The position numbers and the translations under genes are program-made. The notes below the pieces were generated by a model. That model made no database searches. It saw only the letters and a program-made list of their open reading frames with translations, and was not told the DNA's origin. This document shows positions 24,640-34,200 of a stretch of DNA of 64,000 nucleotides, in pieces. Position 1 is the stretch's first letter, and each line of letters opens with the position of its first letter. The stretch comes from CAMEON01 sp045577755 (GTDB taxonomy: Bacteria; Bacillota; Clostridia; Oscillospirales; CAG-272): contig JAZNJA010000055.1 in NCBI GenBank assembly GCA_045577755.1, positions 15,699-79,698 on the forward strand, in the 5' to 3' direction.

Positions 24640-25476
24640 ATGTCTGAGCAGAATGTATGTCGTTTTGTCCCGCGAGAGATCAACGACCACAGTATCCATA
24701 CCGTCCATTTTGTTTTAGAGACTAAAGAACAGCTCTACACGGGTCTGCGGCTGAAGTCTCTCTATACCGTATATTTCGTCAGCAAGGGCACGGGCAGGCT
24801 GCACACCCGCGGTAACGTTCTGCCCTTGAAGCAGGGAGACGTATTCTTCTCCTTCCCTGCCGAGCCCTTCGCCATTGAATCGGTGGATGATTTTCAGTAT
24901 ATGTACATCAGCTTTTTGGGAGCGCGGGGAAATCGAATCATGGACAAGCTGGGGATCTCAGCCATGAACCCGCTGCATACGGATTGCGAGGAGCTGGAGA
25001 CGGTCTGGAGCCAGGGACTGAGCAGTCCCTCAGAGCTCTCGGATATCGCCAGCGAGGCAGTCCTTCTCCACACCTTCGCCTATCTGGGCGGCTGTTTACC
25101 CAAGTTCGCCTCTCATACGGAGGGACGGACCGACCTGATCTCCATGATCCAGAAGTATGTGGACGAGCATTTTTCGGATCCCGATTTCTCCCTGGAGCGA
25201 TTGGGCAGCGATTTGAGATACAACAAAAAATACCTCTCCACAGTGTTCAAGCGCCACGTAGGGGTAGGGATCGTGGAATACCTTCACACGGTGCGTATTC
25301 AACACGCCTGTACCATGCTGAAGCAAGGCTTCACCAGCGTCAGCGACGTGGCTCTGCGGTGCGGCTATCCCGACGCCCAGTATTTCTCCAAGGTATTCAA
25401 ACGGAGAATGACCATGTCGCCGCGGGAGTACATCGCCTCGGTCAAGGCTGAGACCTCCGGAACGGGATCCATATGA
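24640..25476 (+). CDS. AraC-family transcriptional regulator
   Basis: 278 residues from ATG 24640 (AAGGAGG upstream). N-terminal AraC-type cupin (YTVYFVSKGTGRLHT, LKQGDVFFSFP). C-terminal tandem helix-turn-helix: SLERLGSDLRYNKKYLSTVF and VSDVALRCGYPDAQYFSKVF, ending with SPREYIAS. Divergent from the oxidoreductase-like gene at 24443, whose promoter lacks a -35 box, so it is the likely activator of that gene. The inducer is presumably a sugar. Confidence 0.9.
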   Translation: MSEQNVCRFVPREINDHSIHTVHFVLETKEQLYTGLRLKSLYTVYFVSKGTGRLHTRGNVLPLKQGDVFFSFPAEPFAIESVDDFQYMYISFLGARGNRIMDKLGISAMNPLHTDCEELETVWSQGLSSPSELSDIASEAVLLHTFAYLGGCLPKFASHTEGRTDLISMIQKYVDEHFSDPDFSLERLGSDLRYNKKYLSTVFKRHVGVGIVEYLHTVRIQHACTMLKQGFTSVSDVALRCGYPDAQYFSKVFKRRMTMSPREYIASVKAETSGTGSI

Positions 25477-25478
25477 TC

Positions 25479-25514
25479 AAAAGGAACCGAGCCCCACGGG
25501 GCTCGGTTCCTTTT
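25479..25514. terminator. Two-way terminator between convergent genes
   Basis: Perfect stem AAAAGGAACCGAGCCCC with its complement around ACG, ending in TTTT on both strands. Confidence 0.92.
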
Positions 25515-25529
25515 CGCTAAGCGGCGCCC

Positions 25530-26999
25530 TCAATCGGCGTACAGATCACCGTAATAGATGTTATTCTCCTCGGTGGCTACGGGACGGTAGGCAAAGAGGA
25601 AGCGGGCGTTATCATAGCTGACGGGCTCGTCGGTGGGTTGCTTGGACATGATGCGGCTGTCCGAGCCGTGGTCGTAGCGCAGGGCGGTACCGCCCTCCTC
25701 GTCCTCGGCCAGCATGAAGACGTGCTGGGGGCCGCCGTCGGAGGGATGGGGATTGACGAAGATGATGTCACCCGCCTGCAGGTCCTCGATGCGGGTGATC
25801 CGCTCAAAGCCCATCTCGCGGCACCAGCTGTGGAGGTTCGATACCACACAGCCCTGGACGGTGGGCTGATCCGTAAAGCCCGCGCGGTAGAGGATCCAGT
25901 CCACCAGGCGGTCACAGCTGGTTCTGTGGGGCCTGTGGTTGATACCGGGGTTGGTGCAGGAGTCGCCGTACTTGAAGCGCTCGGCGCGGGCATACTCGGT
26001 GATGTACTTGCCCTCGCGGAGGAGGTTGCACTGGAGCAGGGAGTAGGGGGTATAGACGATCTCCCCCTTCTCGTTGGCTACGCGGTAGCCGAACTCCTTC
26101 TTGGAGTCGCACCGACGCTTGGCGTTCTCCAGGGTGGAGAAAGCATCTCCCAGGACGTTATCCTCGGGGAGGTGGAGCCTGTCCTCGTAGAGGCAGACGT
26201 AGAAGCCCTTTGGGACCTCGGGAACCGGAGCTGCCTCGCCCTTATCCTCAGCGATGTAGGCCTCAGCCTCGGCGCGATCGGCGCAGAAGGCGATCTCGCC
26301 GATGAGGAAGGTATCTCCCGCCTCTACGTAGTTGGTGTAGTCCAGGCGGAAGCCGTCATTGAAGCGCGTGGTCCAGCCGCGGGTATCCTCGTCAGCCTCG
26401 AAGACGACGTACTGCCAGACCCGCTCCCCGAAGAACTCGGAGTCGCCGCCGTAGATCTGGGTCATGGAATACGCCGCCTTGGGGGATCTCCGATCCTCGG
26501 TGGCGTAGAACAGCTCAAAGGCACCGCCCCATTCGGCCTGCACCTTGAAGACGATGACCTTCTTTTCCTCGGGGGTGAAGGGGACGTAGCTCTTACCGTC
26601 CTTGGAAGCGGGGTAGCCCGCGGCCTCAAACATTTTGCTGACATCCCATGGGATACCGGGGTCTCTGGACTCGCTGCGGGCAATGAACCGTACCCCCTCG
26701 TCACAGCTCTCGGGATAGGCGCCTGAGCCGCGGCGGAAGGCGGTATCCAGCAGCTCCTCGCTGAGGGCGGTCAGATCAATTCGGGTGGGATCGGGAATAA
26801 GGTAGGGGGACTCGGTCTCGGGCTCGGTGGGGACCTCGGTGACCTCCTCGGTCGGTGCTTCGGTGGGAGCCTCGGTCTCCACGGTCTCGGGAGCCGTGCT
26901 CCCCTCGTCGGGAGGCGTAGACGGCTCGCCCGTACAGGCGGCGAGCGTCAGCAGGAGGGCGGCGAGCGCGATGGATATGAGCAGGTAGGTTTTCCGCAT
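25530..26999 (-). CDS. Lipoprotein with NlpC/P60-like (papain-fold) C-terminal domain
   Basis: 489 residues from ATG 26999. Lipobox in LTLAACTG, followed by a Thr/Glu/Pro linker (TEAPTEAPTEE). The middle (about 75-250) contains two or three small beta-rich units I do not recognise, with several Trp and Asp. A SPOR-like or LysM-like stretch (GFYVCLYEDRLHLP, YRVANEKGEIVYTPY) precedes the C-terminal domain. That domain has a Cys in TSCDRLVDWILYRAGF, a GDIIFVNPHP segment and a His in PQHVFMLAEDE, the order of the catalytic Cys and His in NlpC/P60 peptidases. It is probably a cell-wall or peptide-cleaving enzyme on the outer face of the membrane; activity is inferred from the motif order only. Confidence 0.65.
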   Translation of the reverse strand: MRKTYLLISIALAALLLTLAACTGEPSTPPDEGSTAPETVETEAPTEAPTEEVTEVPTEPETESPYLIPDPTRIDLTALSEELLDTAFRRGSGAYPESCDEGVRFIARSESRDPGIPWDVSKMFEAAGYPASKDGKSYVPFTPEEKKVIVFKVQAEWGGAFELFYATEDRRSPKAAYSMTQIYGGDSEFFGERVWQYVVFEADEDTRGWTTRFNDGFRLDYTNYVEAGDTFLIGEIAFCADRAEAEAYIAEDKGEAAPVPEVPKGFYVCLYEDRLHLPEDNVLGDAFSTLENAKRRCDSKKEFGYRVANEKGEIVYTPYSLLQCNLLREGKYITEYARAERFKYGDSCTNPGINHRPHRTSCDRLVDWILYRAGFTDQPTVQGCVVSNLHSWCREMGFERITRIEDLQAGDIIFVNPHPSDGGPQHVFMLAEDEEGGTALRYDHGSDSRIMSKQPTDEPVSYDNARFLFAYRPVATEENNIYYGDLYAD

Positions 27000-27033
27000 G
27001 GTGATACCATCCTTTCGTGTTTTTGACAAAAGA

Positions 27034-27063
27034 ATTATACCATATCTCCTTCGATGTTGTCAA
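27034..27063 (-). promoter_or_regulatory. Promoter of the NlpC/P60-like lipoprotein gene
   Basis: -35 TTGACA (27058-27063), 18-bp spacer, -10 TATAAT (27034-27039) on the minus strand. Confidence 0.72.
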
Positions 27064-27122
27064 TGCCGCCCATTCAAATCGTGTATTTTAGTCTGTTTTT
27101 TCTGCCTTTTGGTCTCATTCTC

Positions 27123-27151
27123 TTGACAGATGTTTTCAATTGAATTATAAT
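27123..27151 (+). promoter_or_regulatory. Promoter of the GH36 gene
   Basis: -35 TTGACA (27123-27128), 17-bp spacer, -10 TATAAT (27146-27151): a consensus promoter with a leader of about 54 nt. Confidence 0.85.
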
Positions 27152-27211
27152 GAACTCGTACGGTCTTCATGCCGTACAATACACAACGCTTACGCGGAAA
27201 GGAAGTCCTCT

Positions 27212-29113
27212 ATGCATACCGTTCCCAATTTCTCTTTCCAATACAGGAAAAAGCCCTTTAATCTGGCCGACGTCACCGTGACCCCCACCGAATACGGCCG
27301 CCTCTACGAGTACGCTGACGGCCTGCGTATCGAGCTGCACATTGAGGAATTCACCGCCTACAATGCCATCAAGTGGACTCTTTGGTTTGAGAACACGGGC
27401 GAGCACGACAGCGGACTCATCAGCGACATTCTGGATTGCGACGCGACCTGGTGCTTTGCGGACGCCTCGGGCAAGACCCCTCCCCTCTCCCTCTTCAACA
27501 CCGACGGCTGCGCGGGCTATGAGGCCTACCTGTACTCCGACCGCATCGCCGAGGAGTGCAAGGTCCACGAGACCAAGCTGGGTCTGGGCGCCTCCCGCTC
27601 CTTCCACCCCATGGGCGGCCGCTCCTCCAGCGGTCAGATGCCCTTCTTTGAGTTCTACACCCCCGGCCGCGGTCTCATGGCCGTCATCGGCTGGTCGGGC
27701 CAGTGGCACGCCCGCTTCGCCCACACCCAGGGGGACACTCTGGAGATCAAGAGCGGTCTGGAATACACCGCCTTCAAGCTCCATCCCGGTGAGCGTATCC
27801 GCACCTCCTCCATTCTGCTCATGGAATTTGAGGGCACGCGGATACAGGGCAGTAACAAGCTCCGCCGTCTCATCAAGAACGAGCTGTGTCCCTTCACCCC
27901 CGAGCAGTTCCCCTTCGCCCTGGAGGGCATGGGCATGACCACCGAGCGCCACCTGTACCACCTGAACAAGTACCGCGAGCACGGCGTCAAGGCCGACTAC
28001 TACTGGATCGACGCGGGCTGGTACGGCAAGGGCGGTACCCCCGGCGCCGGTGACTGGTACAAGGAGGTGGGCAACTGGCAGGTTCGTCCCGACGAGCATC
28101 CTGACGGGCTGAAGGACGTGGTCAAGACGGTACACGACATGGGCATGAAGTTCCTGCTCTGGATGGAGCCTGAGCGGGCCTACCCCGGGACCGACCTGGC
28201 GGTACAGCATCCTGACTGGCTCTATCCCCTGGACGGCTTCTACCTCCTCCTCCGCCTGGACAAGGACGAGGTGCGGGAGTACCTCTTTGACGTGATCTGT
28301 CACTTCATCGATGAGCTGGACATCAAGTGCTTCCGTCAGGACTTCAACATGGAGCCTCTCCAATCCTGGCGCATCACCGACGAGATGGACCGCGGCGGCA
28401 TGAACGAGATCAAGTACATCATGAACCTCTACCGCCTGTGGGATGACCTGCGGGCCAAATATCCCGATCTGGTCATTGATAACTGTGCCTCGGGCGGCCG
28501 CCGCATTGATGCCGAATCCCTGTGCAGAGCCATCCCCATCTGGCGTACCGATGCCTTCTGCGAGGCCAACCTGGACGCTGACGCCATCCAGACCCAGATG
28601 TTCGGCTACAACCGTCTGGTTCCCTGCTCGGGAGGTGTCTGCAAGCAGCCCGGTGACACCTACGCCACCCGCAGCTCCTACGCCCCCGCCTACGTGGGCA
28701 GCTGGTGGTGGACTGATCGCCCCGACCGCCCTGAGCCCACCGAGGAGGTCTTCGCCTGGATGAAGAGGATGTGCGACGAGTACCGCTCTCTGCGTCACTT
28801 CTTCTCCTGTGACTTCTACCCCCTGGAGAACGTGGGCTGGAGCTACGCCCACGGTGGCTGGGCCGCCTATCGCTACGACAGACCTGAGGAGGGCGACGGC
28901 ATGATCATGGCCTTCCGCCGTGCCGGCTCGAACTCCATCACAGCCTGCTATCCCCTGGAAGGGCTGGATCCCGAAGCTGTCTACACGGTAACGGATATCG
29001 ACACCAAGGAATCGGTGGATATATACGGCAGCACCCTGGTGAGCAAGGGCTTCACCGTAGTGATCCCCGAGCCGTATCAGAGCAAGATCCTGCTGTACAA
29101 GCGCAAGGCGTAA
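27212..29113 (+). CDS. GH36-type alpha-galactosidase, cytoplasmic
   Basis: 633 residues from ATG 27212 (GGAAAGGAAG upstream); a longer frame upstream begins inside the promoter. N-terminal beta-sandwich (about 1-240), then a TIM barrel: DYYWIDAGWYG near residue 263, LLWMEPER, and FRQDFN, where Asp377 is the predicted nucleophile. NCASGGRRID follows, then IWRTD with Asp447 at the acid/base position. A C-terminal beta domain closes the protein. No signal peptide, so it would hydrolyse imported alpha-galactosides such as raffinose-type sugars. It is shorter than many GH36 enzymes (~720 residues). A related activity (alpha-N-acetylgalactosaminidase) cannot be excluded. Confidence 0.87.
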   Translation: MHTVPNFSFQYRKKPFNLADVTVTPTEYGRLYEYADGLRIELHIEEFTAYNAIKWTLWFENTGEHDSGLISDILDCDATWCFADASGKTPPLSLFNTDGCAGYEAYLYSDRIAEECKVHETKLGLGASRSFHPMGGRSSSGQMPFFEFYTPGRGLMAVIGWSGQWHARFAHTQGDTLEIKSGLEYTAFKLHPGERIRTSSILLMEFEGTRIQGSNKLRRLIKNELCPFTPEQFPFALEGMGMTTERHLYHLNKYREHGVKADYYWIDAGWYGKGGTPGAGDWYKEVGNWQVRPDEHPDGLKDVVKTVHDMGMKFLLWMEPERAYPGTDLAVQHPDWLYPLDGFYLLLRLDKDEVREYLFDVICHFIDELDIKCFRQDFNMEPLQSWRITDEMDRGGMNEIKYIMNLYRLWDDLRAKYPDLVIDNCASGGRRIDAESLCRAIPIWRTDAFCEANLDADAIQTQMFGYNRLVPCSGGVCKQPGDTYATRSSYAPAYVGSWWWTDRPDRPEPTEEVFAWMKRMCDEYRSLRHFFSCDFYPLENVGWSYAHGGWAAYRYDRPEEGDGMIMAFRRAGSNSITACYPLEGLDPEAVYTVTDIDTKESVDIYGSTLVSKGFTVVIPEPYQSKILLYKRKA

Positions 29114-29137
29114 CCTGCCCTGACGGCATCTATACAG

Positions 29138-29170
29138 AAAAGAGCAGATCCCCCGTGGGTCTGCTCTTTT
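29138..29170 (+). terminator. Terminator after the GH36 gene
   Basis: Stem AAAAGAGCAGA with its complement, ending in TTTT. Confidence 0.88.
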
Positions 29171-29300
29171 CTTATGGACGGCCCCCCTGCCGGCGGGATG
29201 GGCATCCCCCCGCGCCCAACGTTTACCTCGCTCCACAGGGAAAGTCCCTGTCCCACACGCTTTCGGGAGAGAGGCCTGTAATCAGACGCCATACGCAGAC

Positions 29301-29338
29301 AAAAAAATAAGGACGAAACACTTCGTTTCATCCTTATT
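29301..29338 (-). terminator. Terminator of the cassette 2 operon
   Basis: On the minus strand, AATAAGGA...TCCTTATT with an extended imperfect stem is followed by seven T, just after the PqqD-like gene. Confidence 0.9.
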
Positions 29339-29348
29339 ATACAGAGTA

Positions 29349-29615
29349 TCATTCGTCAAGAAGCTGATTGCTCCGCAGCATTTCGACGAACTCCTCTGCT
29401 TCGGCGCGGGCGGATTCCAAATCCAAGCCGTCGTACTTTTCCATGAGAGCAGTAACCATAGTTTCCATATCCGTTCCGGCCATCATCAGTTCCCACATGA
29501 ATCGGGCGGTGGTATTCAGCGTCACCACCACACTGTGGTGATTGGGGACGATCGAGACAGCGATCGATTCACCAGCCACCTCCGAAACCGCGAATTCATA
29601 CTTAATTTTCATCAT
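29349..29615 (-). CDS. PqqD-like RiPP recognition element protein (cassette 2)
   Basis: 88 residues from ATG 29615 (AAAGGAGC seven bases upstream; Met-Met start). It has the size and pattern of stand-alone PqqD-family proteins: an N-terminal beta region (YEFAVSEVAGESIAVSI), the conserved LNTTARFMWELM, and a helical C-terminus (ARAEAEEFVEMLRSNQLL). PqqD proteins are winged-helix peptide chaperones that bind the leader of a RiPP precursor and present it to a modifying enzyme. It is the last gene of the operon, and no radical SAM enzyme, cyclodehydratase or lasso cyclase accompanies it. The natural partner is the small peptide two genes upstream; this is inference. Confidence 0.85.
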   Translation of the reverse strand: MMKIKYEFAVSEVAGESIAVSIVPNHHSVVVTLNTTARFMWELMMAGTDMETMVTALMEKYDGLDLESARAEAEEFVEMLRSNQLLDE

Positions 29616-29708
29616 ACGGTGCTCCTTTCGCGCTGTAATCAGCCCGTTAGAGTATTTTTCATATACATCCGTCTCTGTCACGGTCACACCGCCGTGAAGC
29701 GGGCCGTG

Positions 29709-30227
29709 TCAAGGGATGATCACGCCACCGGGGCCGATCTCGATGCCGGGGTGTCTTTCCTCGTAATCAGCCTTGGCCTGTTCAAACCAAAGAAAAAATC
29801 CCTCTATATCAGCAAAGCTGTTGAAGAAATCCAACTGCTCCTGAGACGTCATAGCGGAATATTCCTCATAGGTCGGGCTTGGGGCGGAAGGCGTATTGTC
29901 CTGAGTTTCCTCCCCCTCCGTCTCCCCTGTAACCTCGTCATTCGCCGCCGTATCCTCGGGGGGCGGGACCTGGGAGTCCTGGGTGACGTCGGGATCCGAC
30001 ATCACGTCGGAGCTTGTCTCTTGGGTCTTTGGCTCGGTTTCGGTTCGGTCCGGGGATACGGGATCCGTCTGCACGGCAGGATCGGTACTCACGGTCTCGG
30101 CGAGGGACACGGCCGGATCCTCCGCAGGCCCACGGCCGCAGGAAACGCAGAGGATGGCAAAAAGCAGTATCGCTCCGAAGAGGCCGGCGCGTATTGTTCT
30201 CTTTTGTTTATCGGTAAAGGTTCTCAT
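29709..30227 (-). CDS. Lipoprotein of unknown function (cassette 2)
   Basis: 172 residues from ATG 30227. N-terminal basic segment and hydrophobic stretch ending ILCVSCG, an atypical but plausible lipobox. Then about 90 residues rich in Asp, Glu, Thr, Pro and Ser (probably a flexible wall-spanning linker), and a compact C-terminal ~50 residues (SQEQLDFFNSFADIEGFF, then FEQAKADYEERHPG). I recognise no enzyme motif. The ribosome binding site is weak, and a hairpin (30238-30275) lies immediately upstream, which should lower its expression relative to the peptide. It could be a surface receptor or immunity partner for the peptide, but nothing proves that. Confidence 0.6.
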   Translation of the reverse strand: MRTFTDKQKRTIRAGLFGAILLFAILCVSCGRGPAEDPAVSLAETVSTDPAVQTDPVSPDRTETEPKTQETSSDVMSDPDVTQDSQVPPPEDTAANDEVTGETEGEETQDNTPSAPSPTYEEYSAMTSQEQLDFFNSFADIEGFFLWFEQAKADYEERHPGIEIGPGGVIIP

Positions 30228-30237
30228 AATTTTCAGA

Positions 30238-30275
30238 TAGACCCGGATCTGTTGCAAAAAACCGATCCGGATCTA
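30238..30275 (-). promoter_or_regulatory. Hairpin after the cassette 2 peptide gene
   Basis: On the minus strand, TAGATCCGGATC and GATCCGGGTCTA form a 12-bp stem (one G-T pair) 15 nt after the peptide's stop codon. No T run follows, so it looks like an mRNA-stabilising or attenuating element inside the operon, not a full terminator. Confidence 0.7.
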
Positions 30276-30290
30276 TAGCAAGCTGTTCGC

Positions 30291-30476
30291 TTAGTCGTCA
30301 TCGGGGAACGTGGGGGGAGTGTTGGTGTTACTACCTAAACCAATCTCACCGTCGATATCAGGGTCCATACCGTTGTTGAAGTAATCCACATTGTTACCCA
30401 CAACAGAACTCAGGATGTTCTTATCGCCGTTCTCAACAATGATGCTCATTTTCGCTTTCGTGTACTTCTCCTTCAC
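30291..30476 (-). CDS. Small RiPP-precursor-like peptide (cassette 2)
   Basis: 61 residues from GTG 30476, chosen because AAAGGAGGAG ends ten bases before it; an earlier in-frame ATG lies within the upstream hairpin. The N-terminus VKEKYTKAKMSIIVEN matches the start of the cassette 1 peptide (K-x-x-Y-[ST]-K followed by a hydrophobic beta-like stretch). The C-terminal half is Asn/Asp/Gly/Pro-rich, contains no Cys and ends FPDDD. It lies between the HPr-kinase-like gene and the lipoprotein, with a hairpin on each side. Probable role: a substrate of the kinase and PqqD-like protein encoded on the same mRNA. That role is inferred from context. Confidence 0.65.
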   Translation of the reverse strand: MKEKYTKAKMSIIVENGDKNILSSVVGNNVDYFNNGMDPDIDGEIGLGSNTNTPPTFPDDD

Positions 30477-30500
30477 AGAATATTCTCCTCCTTTCTTCAG

Positions 30501-30530
30501 CCTATGGGATCCTCGAAGGGCTCCCATAGG
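30501..30530 (-). promoter_or_regulatory. Hairpin before the cassette 2 peptide gene
   Basis: A perfect 9-bp stem CCTATGGGA / TCCCATAGG encloses a further short stem CCT-TCG-AGG. It begins directly after the kinase-like stop codon and ends 14 nt before the ribosome binding site region of the peptide. Together with 30238-30275 it brackets the peptide cistron. Confidence 0.75.
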
Positions 30531-31235
30531 TTATTTCATTTTGAGAGCCGCCGTGGTCATGACACGGTTGCTCAAGAGAACCGCTTCCTCGTCCGCGCGA
30601 TTCTCCAGCATGAATACGGGTATTTCCCGGCTGAGCTGTAAAACACCCGTCAAAAGCAATTCACGGTTTTTCGGTACCCGTAGCTTGTTCAGCGTTTGGG
30701 ATACGATTGCGGGAATCGCGTCCTCAGGAGACAGCGCGGTGATGCGATTCTCCGTCGCTTGCCTGAGGAAACAGATCCCGGCCAGGGGCACCCGCATATT
30801 GATGTTGATGCCGTCCTTTCCACACCAGGGAGTACCGTAGGCATACCATGCTCCGTCCACCCGCCGCAAGGCAGGCTTATCGTCGTTGAACACCTGCACC
30901 TCCTCGCCGAAGACGGATCGCCACAGGCGGGTATGGGTGCTTTTTCCCACCCCGCTGGGGCCGGAAAAGAGATAGGCCTGTCCCTTATAGGCAATGGCCG
31001 AGGCATGGAGCATCAGACCACCGTGCGCGAGCAGACGGATATAGAAGCGCGACCCCGATTCCATGTAGCAGCACAGCTCATGGGAAACGTTTTTCCAAAG
31101 CTCCGGACGGTAATCCTCTTCGCGGATCACGATGTCGGGAACGCGGTCGCTTTCGTATCGGTATGCCCCGATGCGGGGGGCTAAGCCCCCCGTTTCGGGC
31201 ACTTCCACAAGTAGGTCAGCGATTTTGCAGAGCAT
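30531..31235 (-). CDS. HPr-kinase-like P-loop protein (cassette 2)
   Basis: 234 residues, starting 5 nt after the giant gene's stop codon with no clear ribosome binding site, so translation is probably coupled. The domain begins at LMLHASAIAYKG (74-85), then Walker A GPSGVGKST (92-100) and NDDK (117-120), the acidic pair expected in HPr kinase/phosphorylase-type domains. The N-terminal part is shorter than in the cassette 1 protein (~70 versus ~115 residues). The two are clearly diverged, so they are unlikely to be a recent duplication. The reaction is presumed phosphotransfer to Ser/Thr of a peptide or protein; the paeninodin kinase is the best-known relative in a RiPP cluster. Confidence 0.72.
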   Translation of the reverse strand: MLCKIADLLVEVPETGGLAPRIGAYRYESDRVPDIVIREEDYRPELWKNVSHELCCYMESGSRFYIRLLAHGGLMLHASAIAYKGQAYLFSGPSGVGKSTHTRLWRSVFGEEVQVFNDDKPALRRVDGAWYAYGTPWCGKDGININMRVPLAGICFLRQATENRITALSPEDAIPAIVSQTLNKLRVPKNRELLLTGVLQLSREIPVFMLENRADEEAVLLSNRVMTTAALKMK

Positions 31236-31240
31236 GGAAT

Positions 31241-34200
31241 TTACTGATTCGAGCTTTCAGGCAGAGTCTGGATCACCTCGACTACCGAGCCGGTATCCGA
31301 GACGACCTGCAGCTTGACCGTGAGGTTCTCGATGGCGGCGGCACCGGCCAGAGTGAAGCGGAAGGACTTGTTACCGCCGAAGCACTCCTGAACCATCTCA
31401 TCGGTGAACACGTAGCTCTTGATGGTCTTCACGCCGTTGGCAGTCCACTCAGCGACCACACGGAAGGAAACACCGTGGTTCTCGTAGGTATCGCCGGTCA
31501 TGAAGGTAGCGGTGGAGCCATTGACCTGAGCCTTGAAGTCAACGGTCAGATTGCCGTTCTCGTCAACCTTCGCGCCAAGCTTGCTATCCTCGGCAGGATC
31601 GTTCTTGATAAGGTAGCGGCCGAAGACGTAAGAGGAGGTTGCCTGATTCCAGATGGGCAGAAGAGCGCTGGTAGCGTCTGCGTAGCAACCCTCAGCAATG
31701 ATCACGCGGTTCTTGTCGATCTTGATGGTACCGGAGGCTCTGGTTGCGGAGTAGCTCTTACCGGTCAGGTAGCCGCCCTTGAAGACCACGAGGTAATCAG
31801 CGGTCAGGGTCTTATCCTGAACGTCAAGCACCACGCCGTCATAGACCAGAACGACGCTCTCGGTGTGATCCTTGATCAGGTAGACGGTATCCTTGCCGGT
31901 GGTCTTCTGAGCCTCGGCCATAGCGGCGGCGATGGAGTTGAAGAACTTCGCCTCATCGGAGCCCTCGGTCATGACCTTGACCACGGTATCAGCGGGGATG
32001 ACGGTCCAGACATTCTCCTCGATCTCGTAGGACATGTAGCCCTCGGCTACAGCGTTGAAGAAGGGAGCGGAGTTTTCGTAGTCATCGGGGGTGTTCTCAG
32101 GATCGAAGCCGTAGAAGGTACCGCCGTAGACGGTCACGGTAGCCTTACCGGAGATGAAGTACTTGGAGTTCTGTCTGTCCTTATCGTGACGAACGATGAG
32201 GTAAGACGCGTCATCAGCGGTGGTTTTGAACTCGCCGCCATTGATGACCAGGTCGCCGCCGTGAGTCACGTGGATCAGACCGCTCGTGCCCTCGGTGGTG
32301 TACTTACCGTTCTCGATGGTGACCAGAGTCTCGGTGCCAACGACCCAGATCAGAGGATACTCGGTGTTGGAGATCATACCGTCGCCGTCCTTGCTGTCCT
32401 TAACGGTGATCCGGCAGTTATCCATGAACAGGAACAGGTACGCGTCAGCGTTGTTGGTGATGGTATGGCCGTTGAGATCCAGCACAGCATTGACGTTGCT
32501 GGGGCTGTTCACATTGTCCACACGGGTACCGCCAACGTAGTTGATAGCGGGGTTGTAGTAATCGCCGAAGCCGGTTGCGCCGCCGATAGCAGCAACAACG
32601 TCGTCCTCACCGTAGACCAGATCGACCAGCAGGATGACGGTTTCACCGTCGGTGCAGGCGTTGAAGGCATCCATGAGAGATGCGTAGTAGGTCGTGCCGA
32701 CCTGAGCTACGGCCTCCTCAACGGTCAGGGTGCCGGGAACGACCTTCACATAGTAGCCGTCGATGGCATCGGGAGTGCAGTTGATATCGAAGACGCCTGC
32801 GGTCTTACCGTCAGTAGCAACGCTGAGATCCTTCAGAGTGACCGTGACGTCGGTCCAGTTGAAGTACTCAACGGAGTAGGTAAGCTCGGGCATCTGGTTG
32901 CCTGCGACCATGTTCAGATCGTCAACGGTGATCACGATCATGGGCTTGACAACGTAGGTTCCGTCGGCCTGAGGCTCAGCGCCGTAGCCGATCTCGCAGA
33001 GGTCGCTCACATCGGAGGAGAAGGTACCGCCGGTGATGAAGTTCTCATCAGCCAGCTTGCTCTCGCCCTCGGTGTAGTAGGCCACAGCCTCACCGTTGGC
33101 GGACTGGAAGGTACCGCCGGTGATGCTCACGACGGGAAGCTCGTAAGCGGAGTTTGCGCTTGCCTCAATGACAACCGCGTCACCGGTTGCGGTAGCTCCG
33201 TTGTTGTTGGGAGCGTACGCGACCTTATCGCCGGTAGCGATGAAGGTACCGCCGGAGATGTTGATGGTACCGGACTTAGCCCAGACAGCGGTCTTACCGG
33301 AGATCACGCCGTCGGAAATGGTCAGAGTACCGTTCTGAGGCCAGTAGATCGCCATATCGGAGTTGGGAGCCGAGACGTTGGGAACACCCACGTAGCCACC
33401 CCACTTGGAAATGGTGACGTTACCGGCGTAATTGCCGTTACCCTGGATAGCGGGATAATCGCCGTACGCGGTCAGGGTGACGCCGCCCTTGACGGTTACG
33501 TTACCGCCGCGGAGATAGACAGCGTTGCCGGTCTGGGACTTGATGATGGTGCGCTGGGACAGATCGCCAACGCCCTGGATGGTCAGGCTGCCGCCGTTCA
33601 CGTAGAAGGCGTCGCCCTGAGCGTCGATGATGATGTTCTTGACTGCGAAGATGCACTTCTCCAGCTTGAACAGAGGACCGTCGTGAGTGCTATTGATGGT
33701 ATACTTCATACCGTCATTCATCTCGAGGGTACCGCCGTTGGGATCATCAAAGACGTAGGTCTTGTTCAGAGTAATATTGTCGAGGATCACGTAGTTCACG
33801 TATCCGGTAGCTGCCAGACCTGCGTTCCATGCCTCGTCGAAGTCGGCATAGAAGGTGGTCTGACCGTTGGCGACTACCTTAACGATGGCCTTCTGAACCG
33901 TCAGAGTGCCGGGGATCACCTCAACAGCGTACTCGTCATTCATGAAGACGTATGCATCCGCGGTGATCTCGTAGGTGCCCACGCCGTTCAAAACGACCTC
34001 AGGCTTACCAACGACCAGGAGCAGGCCGTCCTCGGCCACGTCGCCAAAGTCGGTGGTGTAGGTGAACTCGGGAAGCTTGTTGCCGTTGACGATGGTGATA
34101 TCGTCGAACTTCACGGTGATCACAGGCTTAACAGTCCAGGTACCGTCACCGTTATCGACAGCCTTGAAGCCCTCGGTCACGGTATCGGTGGTCTCGCCCA

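Noticed and set aside
19562..29113. Bacteroidetes-type polysaccharide utilisation locus
   Set aside because: There is no SusC/SusD pair and no hybrid two-component sensor; gene style and promoters are those of Firmicutes.
29349..30476. PQQ or sactipeptide (radical SAM) biosynthesis
   Set aside because: A PqqD-like protein is present but there is no radical SAM enzyme with CxxxCxxC in the operon or elsewhere in the window.
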